Assembly (NCBI GenBank): GCA_019307665.1 | Contig: JAFDJC010000174.1 | Location: 1 to 7,222, forward strand | From: Deltaproteobacteria bacterium | GTDB lineage: Bacteria > Desulfobacterota > Desulfobacteria > Desulfobacterales > SURF-7 | DNA length: 7,222 nt | Reading direction: 5' to 3' | In this document: positions 1 through 6,580 of the stretch, piece by piece | Numbering within the stretch: the first letter of the stretch is position 1 | Layout of the letters: each line of letters begins with the position of its first letter | Position numbers and translations under genes: made by a program | The notes under the pieces: generated by a model | What the model was told of the DNA's origin: nothing | What the model saw: the letters and a program-made list of their open reading frames with translations, nothing else | Database searches by the model: none

Positions 1-6
1 AAGAGC

Positions 7-441
7 ATGGTTAATCTGGAATTGATAAAAAGAAAAATAGAACTTATTCAACGTGACCTTGAAAGATTGATTGAATTTAAGGATTACGCCTTTGATGAAA
101 TAGCTAAAGATTATCTTAAATATGCTGCGCTAAAAAATTTTTTTATGGAAATTATTGGCCGGGGTATTGATATTAACGAGCATATCATATCCAAACTCGG
201 CGAAATAGAGGATTCGTCACCGGTGGATTATACTGAAACATTTTTATATCTTTCCAGATTGGAGATCCTTCCAACAAATTTTGCGGAAAAAATCTCAAAA
301 AGTGCAGGATTCAGAAACGCCATTGTTCATAATTATAATGATCTGGATAAAAATATTGTGTATAAAACTGTGGGAGAAGCTGTAAAACAATATAGCGACT
401 ATTGCGGGTACATCCTTGATTTTTTACAAAAATATTCATAA
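7..441 (+). CDS. hepT: HepT-like HEPN ribonuclease toxin (DUF86 family)
   Basis: The 144-residue, mostly helical protein has the length and layout of the HepT/DUF86 branch of the HEPN superfamily. The diagnostic motif RNAIVHNY is at residues 103-110: R103 and H108 form the RX4H ribonuclease site, and Y110 completes RX4HXY. In the characterised HepT/MntA system this tyrosine is AMPylated by the MntA nucleotidyltransferase to silence the toxin, which otherwise cleaves RNA in the cytoplasm. The start lies six bases from the window edge, so its ribosome site is not visible. Another frame (bases 3-14, GAG CAT GGT TAA) stops inside the first codons, as expected if an antitoxin gene ends with an 8-base overlap. 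The gene looks intact and more AT-rich than the peptidase-ligase genes downstream, which fits a mobile toxin-antitoxin pair. Family assignment is firm; toxin activity is inferred. Confidence 0.85.
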   Translation: MVNLELIKRKIELIQRDLERLIEFKDYAFDEIAKDYLKYAALKNFFMEIIGRGIDINEHIISKLGEIEDSSPVDYTETFLYLSRLEILPTNFAEKISKSAGFRNAIVHNYNDLDKNIVYKTVGEAVKQYSDYCGYILDFLQKYS

Positions 442-506
442 GCAGAAACTCTAGGCTATCGAATTCTTTGAATTATAAAGTTTGATATCACGGTTGTTGA
501 TCCTTA

Positions 507-1430
507 TCAGGTAACAATCCAAAGAGCACGATTTGAAATCCTGTTGATGATATAACGGGAAACACTGCCCATGAAAAATGCCTTGTTAACTCCACGCCTG
601 CCGACAATCACCGTACCGTAATTTCCTTTCAAAGCATAATCGAGTATGGTCTTACCGGCACGTCTGCCTCCCTTGACGGTTTTCATTTCAACCTGGCCTT
701 CCGAAATCCCAACGTCTTTAAACTTTTGTTTTGCATGGGGATAAAATTGTTCGATACATGCCTTGTCACCACGGGCAACGATTTGTTCCAACTCCGGGTT
801 GGGTTCTTTATCCAGGTTAAAATTTCGAGTATCGCTTGTAACATGTAATAGGGTTAAATGAGCTTCGGGGTTATTTGAAACCATGAAACTAACGTGATCT
901 ATGGCGCTCAGAGAACTTTCAGAGCCATCAATGGCCACTAAAATTTCAGTGGAGGTGATGTCACCATCGACCAGCCAAACCGGAATGACCCGTGAATGTT
1001 CCAACACATTGGAGGTTACGCTTCCCACATACATCTCTTGAAGGCGTGACAACCCCCTGCGACCGACTACAATGGCATCAAGATTTTGATCTTGACCAAA
1101 ATCAATAATATCTTTTCCCAAACCCAGCCTTCTTGTTCGGGTTACTGTTTCAATCCTATCGGACTCAATCCCCATCCGCACCATTTCATCTTTATACTTC
1201 TCAAGCAGCGCAAGAGCAGATTCTGTATTTTTTTTTACTACGCTTTCCAGCTTGCTTTGCGCCGGTAAGCCTTTCTGAGCTTCCTCTTTTAAAAAAAGGG
1301 AGATCATCGGCTGAACATTAAAGAGAACGTAATGCAAATTTTTAACGAAAGAAGATACATTAACGGCATAGTGAATCGTGTTTCTTGAGTGCCGCGAATC
1401 ATCCACGGCCAGCAAAATTTTCTTTTCCAT
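507..1430 (-). CDS. Universal stress protein, tandem UspA domains
   Basis: This soluble 307-residue protein carries two UspA folds. Domain 1 opens with ILLAVDDS (residues 5-12) and ends with GRRG...GS at 123-137, an exact G-x2-G-x9-G-S ATP-binding loop. Domain 2 opens with ILVAIDGS (163-170) and ends with GRRG...GS at 277-289, where the second spacer is seven residues rather than nine. Such proteins bind ATP or AMP in the cytoplasm and support survival under starvation, oxidative or respiratory stress. Which stress applies here is unknown. An in-frame ATG at 1448 exists, but the ATG at 1430 is chosen because AGGAGA lies 7 bases before it and homologues begin near KKILLAVD. The gene is monocistronic and convergent with hepT (65-base gap), with no clear intrinsic terminator between them. 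Confidence 0.92.
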   Translation of the reverse strand: MEKKILLAVDDSRHSRNTIHYAVNVSSFVKNLHYVLFNVQPMISLFLKEEAQKGLPAQSKLESVVKKNTESALALLEKYKDEMVRMGIESDRIETVTRTRRLGLGKDIIDFGQDQNLDAIVVGRRGLSRLQEMYVGSVTSNVLEHSRVIPVWLVDGDITSTEILVAIDGSESSLSAIDHVSFMVSNNPEAHLTLLHVTSDTRNFNLDKEPNPELEQIVARGDKACIEQFYPHAKQKFKDVGISEGQVEMKTVKGGRRAGKTILDYALKGNYGTVIVGRRGVNKAFFMGSVSRYIINRISNRALWIVT

Positions 1431-1437
1431 CTTTTTC

Positions 1438-1443
1438 TCTCCT
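1438..1443 (-). promoter_or_regulatory. Ribosome binding site of the universal stress protein
   Basis: On the minus strand AGGAGA sits 7 bases before the ATG at 1430. It would lie inside the reading frame if translation began at the ATG at 1448, which has no comparable site. It therefore decides the start in favour of 1430. Confidence 0.8.
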
Positions 1444-1467
1444 AGCATGTTTTATTCTGCCTTTTAA

Positions 1468-1490
1468 AACCTGGTCCTCTGGGCCAGGTT
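1468..1490 (+). terminator. Hairpin in the divergent region (terminator or 5' UTR element)
   Basis: AACCTGG (1468-1474) and CCAGGTT (1484-1490) form a perfect 7-bp stem. On the plus strand it extends inward through a T-G wobble and CC/GG to about 10 bp with a TCT loop, followed by TTCTTTTGTATT, which looks like an intrinsic terminator for plus-strand transcripts. No plus-strand gene lies directly upstream, so its use is unclear. Read on the minus strand, the same hairpin falls in the leader of the stress-protein gene, ending about 24 bases before the ribosome site and followed by only four Ts. It could protect or attenuate that mRNA. The structure is visible; both roles are inferred. Confidence 0.4.
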
Positions 1491-1579
1491 CTTTTGTATT
1501 ATTCAAGATCTTCCATGATATGTTTTACAGTATCCTTAATAGATCTGCAATAGAGATCTTTCCCGTATAAGATTATTTC

Positions 1580-1608
1580 TTGTCTTATCACACGCGATAC
1601 ATTATAAA
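1580..1608 (+). promoter_or_regulatory. Sigma-70-like promoter candidate for the lipoprotein gene
   Basis: TTGTCT (1580-1585) and TATAAA (1603-1608) are separated by 17 bases, matching the consensus at 4/6 and 5/6 positions. Transcription would begin near 1615, leaving a leader of about 140 bases before the lipoprotein ATG. The -10 overlaps TATAAT on the opposite strand (1601-1606), which could serve the stress-protein gene although no good -35 accompanies it. Confidence 0.4.
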
Positions 1609-1752
1609 TAGAATCAATTACACATTGATACATTTAGTAATGGTGCCATCGTTAAAAAAACCGGAGTCACACAGTTTCAGGCGCAACAGAAGCATATCAA
1701 AAGATATCACATGCCGTACCGGATTCCGGATATGGCAAACGGAGACATTATT

Positions 1753-2565
1753 ATGAAAAAACTGCTTATTATTCTGGTTGTTTCAATTCTCTTTTCAATC
1801 GGTTGCCACAGCGATTCGGGTAATTACGTTGATCCTCTTGCCGAATTCAGATACTTCTCCAGAGATTTGATAGAACTTGTGAATGACCAAATTACTGTAG
1901 CCGGGCGTGGCTTTGCAGATCTTCCGACAGATGCACCAGTAGATGAAAAGGCAGCATATTTGATTGCAATTGCCGACCTACTTCTTTCACAACAATATTG
2001 CATACCCACCTATAACAGTATTGTTAGTTTTGAAATTCTGACTTTTTTCAACAATATCTACACTAATACAAACCAAGATATGACAATTAATGTATCAAAT
2101 AACCAGTATGTGTCCTATTCGGACGACTTCATTGTAATTGAAGGTGTAATGGAAAAAGTCAGTGTCCAGTTTACCTATAATCCAGAAAGGGAAACCTGGC
2201 TTTTTATCGGAAAACGTGGTGGGGAGCTTAACGGGACTCCTCCCGATGATATCGTGCCCAGAGATGTTTGGATCAAACAGCAGGGTGCTGTTATCGATGG
2301 ATCAACCTACTATGTAGCAACCGTATTTCACCTTGCAGAGGAAAATAACGGAATAACCCATACGACAAACGGTATCGTAACTTACGGCACATCCAATAAC
2401 CCGGAATTTAAAATGGCCGGGGAACATGTAAGTTGCCAGTCTGGTTGCATAAATGAGGACAGCACTCCAATTTTTACAAACGGTATTACATCAGCATATG
2501 AAGACTGGGATGATTTTAAATATTATGGAATCACAACAATCGATTACGAAATTAGCGTGAACTGA
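1753..2565 (+). CDS. Secreted lipoprotein of unknown function
   Basis: The 270-residue product begins with MKK, a hydrophobic stretch (residues 4-16) and the sequence FSIGC, giving a predicted lipidated cysteine at C18. The -3 residue is serine rather than the usual leucine, so the lipobox is slightly atypical. The residue after the cysteine is histidine, not aspartate, so outer-membrane delivery is more likely than inner-membrane retention. The mature part is acidic, rich in Asn, Thr and Tyr and probably largely beta-strand after about residue 100. C83, C228 and C232 (CQSGC) could form a disulfide. I recognise no family or catalytic motif. The ATG at 1753 is preferred over in-frame ATGs at 1711 and 1732 because GGAGA at 1741-1745 precedes it and the signal peptide starts there. 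It is convergent with the methyltransferase gene (30-base gap). Confidence 0.85.
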   Translation: MKKLLIILVVSILFSIGCHSDSGNYVDPLAEFRYFSRDLIELVNDQITVAGRGFADLPTDAPVDEKAAYLIAIADLLLSQQYCIPTYNSIVSFEILTFFNNIYTNTNQDMTINVSNNQYVSYSDDFIVIEGVMEKVSVQFTYNPERETWLFIGKRGGELNGTPPDDIVPRDVWIKQQGAVIDGSTYYVATVFHLAEENNGITHTTNGIVTYGTSNNPEFKMAGEHVSCQSGCINEDSTPIFTNGITSAYEDWDDFKYYGITTIDYEISVN

Positions 2566-2595
2566 CGCACCGTATTTCTAATTTCCTAATTTGTA

Positions 2596-3372
2596 TCATT
2601 TTTTACATGTGGCAATCATCCGGTTGTTCATAAACCCGTAGTCTCCTTTTAATCGGTGGGCTGAAAAGCCTTTATGGATTTTGATTTCACAAAAGCCAGC
2701 CTTATCAAGGAGTGAATGAATGCTGCTTTCATTATAGAGGCGAATAGAATAATTTTCGTCTCTTACTAAACCATTTGTTTTGCTTAAAACCATCTCCCGT
2801 GCGTGGATAGACCCGTTATGAAGTTCCCGTTGTCTGCATACTACCGTGTCATCCCCGATCTCGTGCCAGGCAATTGGATTAAATGATTTAAGAACATAAT
2901 CCCCGTCCGTAATATCGACAAGAAGCTTGCCGCCGGGGCAGAGGAGGCGATTTGCCTCATTTATAATCAGGCTGTCGGCATTGTTGTCGTTGATATAACC
3001 CAGGGAGTTCCCCATGATGCAGACATGGTCAAAACTTTCTGTGGGGAGCTTTGTTCTTCTGGCATCAGATCGAATAATGTCAATTGAGATGTTGTTTTTC
3101 GCTGCATATGCTTTTGCCTGGTCGACCAGATATTGTGAATAATCGAGGAGCGTACAGTTTTTGTAACCCCTTGCAAAGAGTTCAAAGGAGTGTCGGCCAT
3201 GCCCTCCGCAAAGATCGAGAATATTTTGATCTTTACTAATTGAAAGCAGTTCACAGACCAGATCTACTTCACGACATGTAATATTATCATCGCAGACTGA
3301 ACGGGCATCCGTAAGAAGATAAATATCGTCAAAAAGGGTTTCCCACCAGTCTTGTTTGACATGAATACTCAT
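2596..3372 (-). CDS. Class I SAM-dependent methyltransferase
   Basis: The 258-residue cytoplasmic protein has a Rossmann methyltransferase core. Motif I is ILDLCGGHG (51-59), which binds SAM. The acidic residue after strand 2 is D77 (LLDYS), D103 lies in RSDARR, motif IV is around FDHV with GNSLGY at 121-126, and the post-I PGGKLLVDI strand is at 146-154. The N-terminal segment with WWETLFDD and the C-terminal RLYNESSIHSLLDKAGF resemble small-molecule methyltransferases rather than DNA or rRNA enzymes, but the substrate and target atom (N, O or C) cannot be read. The ATG lies 2 bases after the stop of the ATP-grasp gene and has only a weak ribosome site (GGAG about 20 bases upstream), so translational coupling to that gene is likely. 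It is the last gene of the three-gene unit. Confidence 0.88.
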   Translation of the reverse strand: MSIHVKQDWWETLFDDIYLLTDARSVCDDNITCREVDLVCELLSISKDQNILDLCGGHGRHSFELFARGYKNCTLLDYSQYLVDQAKAYAAKNNISIDIIRSDARRTKLPTESFDHVCIMGNSLGYINDNNADSLIINEANRLLCPGGKLLVDITDGDYVLKSFNPIAWHEIGDDTVVCRQRELHNGSIHAREMVLSKTNGLVRDENYSIRLYNESSIHSLLDKAGFCEIKIHKGFSAHRLKGDYGFMNNRMIATCKK

Positions 3373-3374
3373 AA

Positions 3375-4754
3375 TTATGTCAGTTCCGCTCCAAAACCGA
3401 ACAGACCGTCTGAAGCGATAATGGCAGGAGATCCGCCCCAGGGGTTCATTCTGGCTATTTCAAGTTCTTCTTCCTCTATCTTGACGATATCATCCAGTTT
3501 CCCGGAAAGCCACATGCTCTCCATTGTACAGCAGTCGGACCATAATTGTTTGCAATAGTCTTCAAGGGCTTGAATCTGTTTTAATGTTATCAGACGCGGC
3601 CTTAAAGCTATACTGATCGGGCCCAGAAGATATGTAAAATCAAAATCAAGGGCCATTCTTTTCTGCATCTTGAGCGCTTCCTCTATTTCGCCATAATCGG
3701 CAGACATGATGGCATCATTGACCTTGTTGACTGCATCGCGGACAGACATATCCGAATTCAGGACGGCAATCGGCTGAACACCGCCTCCGCTCCCGACATT
3801 TGTAGGAACGCCTCCGATACGTCCAAGGAAACCGAAAAGACCTTCAGGACCTGTCAGGCATCTGAAATCTGTTTGAAATTGTTCAAGAAAAATTTCACCG
3901 TTTTTTAATACCGGTATTTCTTCCGCCCATATGTTAAGGGGAATTTTTTCCTGCACTATATATTCTTCACCTCGAAGGGCACGCTCCACAGCTTCATCGG
4001 CACTAGAATTGACAACCCCCACCCGGACTCCATGCCCGGAATAGCCTCTCTCGGGTTTTAATACAAGATTGTCCCAGTTGGATCGTGTCCATTCTATAAG
4101 GTCGCTTATGGGTTCCCCGTTAGGTCCCTCAGTACTTCTTGAATAAAACTGTCTGGTCCATGGTGTCCGTTCAACAATTTCTTTATGAAAATGCCGGCTA
4201 AAGCGGCCTTTAATAATTTCATACATACTTTTGACATTTATCGGCTCAGTACCACGCGGATTGATTACACGCCCTTCTTTCACAGCCTGCAGGACCGGGT
4301 CTAAGCCCTGTTTTCTATGCAATGCAATCAGGACATCTGTATTGAAATCCATAAAGATTGTTGAGACAGGTGTTCCTTTCCAACAAACTTTGCTGTTTTG
4401 CATTTCCAGTTCATGTGGCGCCATAAGGCCGCCTGAAATTCCATCTATTGAATCAAGGTGTTTGGCCAGGTTTTTGTTTTCCGTAACGTCTTCGAGCGTC
4501 TCTTCTTCAGCAACAACGGCAATAAGGCCCGGGTTGGCTCCTTCTCTGGTCCTGTGTGCTTCAACAAGCATATCGACGAATCCGTTCACAGGAAAAAGTG
4601 TCGGATGGTCAAAGTCCAGATTAATCCCGGACGGACTGATCTTTTCGATTTTTTCCCAGACAGCTTTTCCGATAATTTGAGTAATCCTCTGGTAATCCCA
4701 GCCGCCAGGGCTTCCTAAATTCCATTCAGAATGATATCCGACAAATTCTTTCAA
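3375..4754 (-). CDS. Circularly permuted ATP-grasp ligase
   Basis: This 459-residue cytoplasmic protein resembles the circularly permuted ATP-grasp family (glutathionylspermidine-synthase-like and type 2 CP-ATP-grasp proteins), which use ATP to join a carboxylate to an amine or thiol via an acyl-phosphate. Supporting segments in order are VINPRGTEPINVKSMYEII (163-181), LVLKPERGYSGHGV (230-243) with nucleotide-binding K233 and a glycine-rich loop, YIVQEKIPL (265-273), DFRCLTG (296-302), and R312 with GVPTNVGSGGGVQPI (315-329). The start codon is TTG, supported by AAGGAG six bases upstream; no in-frame ATG fits better. It follows the peptidase gene by 17 bases and precedes the methyltransferase gene by 2. 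The N-terminal 100 residues and the helical C-terminal tail (about 335-459) match nothing I can name. Family is fairly sure; substrates are unknown. Confidence 0.82.
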   Translation of the reverse strand: MKEFVGYHSEWNLGSPGGWDYQRITQIIGKAVWEKIEKISPSGINLDFDHPTLFPVNGFVDMLVEAHRTREGANPGLIAVVAEEETLEDVTENKNLAKHLDSIDGISGGLMAPHELEMQNSKVCWKGTPVSTIFMDFNTDVLIALHRKQGLDPVLQAVKEGRVINPRGTEPINVKSMYEIIKGRFSRHFHKEIVERTPWTRQFYSRSTEGPNGEPISDLIEWTRSNWDNLVLKPERGYSGHGVRVGVVNSSADEAVERALRGEEYIVQEKIPLNIWAEEIPVLKNGEIFLEQFQTDFRCLTGPEGLFGFLGRIGGVPTNVGSGGGVQPIAVLNSDMSVRDAVNKVNDAIMSADYGEIEEALKMQKRMALDFDFTYLLGPISIALRPRLITLKQIQALEDYCKQLWSDCCTMESMWLSGKLDDIVKIEEEELEIARMNPWGGSPAIIASDGLFGFGAELT

Positions 4755-4766
4755 TTTTTACTCCTT
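4755..4766 (-). promoter_or_regulatory. Ribosome binding site deciding a TTG start
   Basis: On the minus strand AAGGAG (4766-4761) is followed by six bases and then TTG (4754-4752). This strong site in the 17-base gap after the peptidase stop is the main reason to accept the non-ATG start of the ATP-grasp gene. Confidence 0.8.
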
Positions 4767-4771
4767 GCCTG

Positions 4772-6397
4772 TTAGTTCGAAGTTTTTTCCATACGTTTTT
4801 CAATCAAGTGAAAAGGGAGCTCCCCGCCTTTCAAAAGGACATCATGAAATTTTTGAACCCCGAGTCGGTGGATATGCCTCTTTTTAAGCTCCCTGATTTC
4901 ATAACTGCCAAGACAGTAACAAAGCTGATAGCCGGGATTAAGACGAAACCTGTTGATTTGTCCGTTCGCTTCTTCCCTTGAAAACCCGGTAGTTGTTAAT
5001 AACCTTACAGCATCTTCCCTGTCAAGCTTTCCTGTTGAGATGCCTGCATCGATCTGACAACGTGCAGCCCGCCAGAGCCTTCTCCTGAAGTCCACCAACA
5101 GGTCGTCGGGATGCGCAACATAGCCATAATCCGCCAGCATTGTTTCAGCGTATGTAGCCCATCCTTCGTAGAACAAAGGGGACTCTATCTGCCGCCTGAC
5201 AGGATTTTCGAGTTTTCTTCTGATGCTGTCCAGGAGAAAGTGGCCTGGAACTGTTTCATGGGCTGTAAGAAATTTGTATTCTCGATGCAGCCGTCCTTCA
5301 AGGCGCTTTGCGGCTTCCGAGTTGTTTTGATCAAACCGGTTGGTTGTAATATAAAAAAAATCCTTTTCCTTTTCATCTGCTGTCAAAGAAGCTCCAAATG
5401 ATGCAGAACCCCTAATTGACCTGAGATATAACGGCGTTTCAGTAATAACCAGACCGGCATATTGGCTTTTGTTTACCAGGCCGTTTGTTTCAAAGAAGCT
5501 GCATACATTTTCAGCTTCCTTGCTGTATCTGGAAATGATGCTGATATCTCCCATATCATTGGGGGAAGTGTTTTGATACAAAACTTGCCAGGGGATGTCC
5601 GGGTTGATTTTTCTTCCCGTATCTTCAAGGTTTTTTAAATTGTCATTCCAGTCATCCACCGCAATTTGAAAGATATCGTCTAAAGATTTGGCAGACATGA
5701 AGTGCTCCCTTATGCAGGCATCAAGCGTGTCAGAAGAAAAATGACTGTCAGGGGAAGGTGTGTTGGACAATAAAAAATATCTAAAAGCATCAACAGCATC
5801 AATAGCTTTTTTAATGCCTTGCTCAAATAAAACGTCCTGGTCCGTCCCATGAAAAAAAGATGCAACCGTGTTTTTCAGATATTTTTTACAATCGGTTGTC
5901 ATCGAGACTGCATGTTCAAAAAAAGATTCAGGTATTAAAGACAGGTTGGCCACTCCTTGGCCTAAAAGATCCGGTATCGCATGCAAACGGCTCGACACAC
6001 GATCAATAATTTCTTTTGATGACTCGGAAGGCCTGTTAAGCGCATGGTCAAGTCCTATAAAAGCTACTTTTAAGTAGAGGAGGGGGTTGTTTCTAAAAGA
6101 TTTTTTCTTTTCGATCTCTATCAGAGTTCCCGAGATATTAGCGATAAGCAGGTCGATATCGATTTTCTTTTCAAAAGGTATATCTTTGCTTTTATCAAGC
6201 ATTGAGAGCTCATTACGAAACTGCTTTAACTCATTAATTGTATTTTTTATCGACCCGGCTTCAAGGTTGTCTATTTTGTCGTAATACTTTGCTGCTGCCT
6301 CTGCCATTGGCAGAAAGTGAAATTCATCACTTGCACACATCACCGGAAAACGTTTTGCAACAAATTCAAAATAACGATTTGCAAGCCGTGTTATCAT
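4772..6397 (-). CDS. DUF885-family zinc metallopeptidase
   Basis: Counted from the ATG at 6397 this is a 541-residue protein without a signal peptide, so probably cytoplasmic. The C-terminal half carries the DUF885 signatures: HETVPGH (residues 380-386), with H380 and H386 as zinc ligands and E381 as catalytic base, then FYEGWATYAE (409-418) with E411 as third ligand, and NPGYQLCYCLG (487-497). The N-terminal half is helical and typical of the family. DUF885 proteins are distantly thermolysin-like or carboxypeptidase-like enzymes thought to cleave small peptides. The catalytic set is complete. It is the promoter-proximal gene of the three-gene unit. Its start is ambiguous: a TTG at 6409 (545 residues) has an equally spaced GGTGG because the region is tandemly duplicated. 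ATG was preferred. The length is normal for a cytoplasmic member. Confidence 0.88.
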   Translation of the reverse strand: MITRLANRYFEFVAKRFPVMCASDEFHFLPMAEAAAKYYDKIDNLEAGSIKNTINELKQFRNELSMLDKSKDIPFEKKIDIDLLIANISGTLIEIEKKKSFRNNPLLYLKVAFIGLDHALNRPSESSKEIIDRVSSRLHAIPDLLGQGVANLSLIPESFFEHAVSMTTDCKKYLKNTVASFFHGTDQDVLFEQGIKKAIDAVDAFRYFLLSNTPSPDSHFSSDTLDACIREHFMSAKSLDDIFQIAVDDWNDNLKNLEDTGRKINPDIPWQVLYQNTSPNDMGDISIISRYSKEAENVCSFFETNGLVNKSQYAGLVITETPLYLRSIRGSASFGASLTADEKEKDFFYITTNRFDQNNSEAAKRLEGRLHREYKFLTAHETVPGHFLLDSIRRKLENPVRRQIESPLFYEGWATYAETMLADYGYVAHPDDLLVDFRRRLWRAARCQIDAGISTGKLDREDAVRLLTTTGFSREEANGQINRFRLNPGYQLCYCLGSYEIRELKKRHIHRLGVQKFHDVLLKGGELPFHLIEKRMEKTSN

Positions 6398-6398
6398 T

Positions 6399-6424
6399 AA
6401 ATCCACCAAAGAAATCCACCAAAA
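6399..6424. repeat. 13-bp tandem duplication over the peptidase start
   Basis: AAATCCACCAAAG (6399-6411) is followed directly by AAATCCACCAAAA (6412-6424), 12 of 13 bases identical. On the minus strand each copy supplies GGTGGATTT. One GGTGG lies 5 bases before the ATG at 6397, the other 6 bases before the TTG at 6409. The duplication therefore doubles the ribosome-site-like sequence of the first gene of the unit. Confidence 0.75.
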
Positions 6425-6498
6425 AAATTTACTAAAGCCCGGTCAGGTCCAAAAGGTTATTGTTATTCAGGTGTTGCAAATATATAGCAATATCGAGT

Positions 6499-6526
6499 AT
6501 TGTGACTTTTTATTTTTAAATGTCAA
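6499..6526 (-). promoter_or_regulatory. Promoter candidate for the peptidase-ligase-methyltransferase unit
   Basis: On the minus strand a perfect TTGACA (6526-6521) is followed by 16 bases and CACAAT (6504-6499, 4/6 to TATAAT). Transcription would start near 6492, about 95 bases before the ATG. The inverted repeat CAATA-TCGAG-TATTG (6488-6502) overlaps the -10 and start point and could be an operator. The rest of 6425-6580 is very AT-rich. A weak plus-strand pair TTGCAA (6474-6479) and TATTGT (6498-6503, 18-base spacer) might serve the prepilin peptidase, so the two promoters could overlap. Confidence 0.4.
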
Positions 6527-6580
6527 TAATATCTTGAAAGAAACTTTGGATTATTAAAAAAAGATAATAAGATGGTAATT

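Larger units (their letters stand above)
1431..1752. other. Gene-free divergent region between stress protein and lipoprotein
   Basis: These 322 bases separate two divergently transcribed genes and must hold both promoters. Visible content is the hairpin at 1468-1490, three AGATCT palindromes (1506-1511, 1541-1546, 1554-1559), a plus-strand promoter candidate at 1580-1608, a short interrupted palindrome CCGGATTCCGG just before the lipoprotein ribosome site, and a 38-codon frame (1640-1756) without a ribosome site. I recognise no riboswitch, RNA gene or mobile-element end here. Confidence 0.7.

Noticed and set aside
442..506. Possible bidirectional terminator between hepT and the stress-protein gene
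   Set aside because: Only short palindromes (GAATTC, TGATATCA) occur; there is no GC-rich stem with a T tract on either strand.
2566..2595. Terminator or repeat between lipoprotein and methyltransferase genes
   Set aside because: The gap holds only a short CTAATTT direct repeat without a stem-loop, which is too little to call.
2967..3254. 95-codon minus-strand frame inside the methyltransferase gene
   Set aside because: It is an alternate frame of the gene that carries the SAM-binding motif; no domain or start signal supports it.
4231..4680. 149-codon plus-strand open frame
   Set aside because: It lies wholly antisense to the ATP-grasp gene, whose motifs are clear on the other strand, and has low-complexity Ser/Phe-rich composition and no ribosome site.
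5111..5401. 96-codon plus-strand frame opposite the peptidase
   Set aside because: It is antisense to the conserved HETVPGH/EGWATYAE region and is explained by that gene's codon use.
2596..6409. RiPP (modified peptide) gene cluster
   Set aside because: ATP-grasp, methyltransferase and peptidase could suit one, but no short precursor gene with a ribosome site, and no transporter, is visible near the unit in this window.
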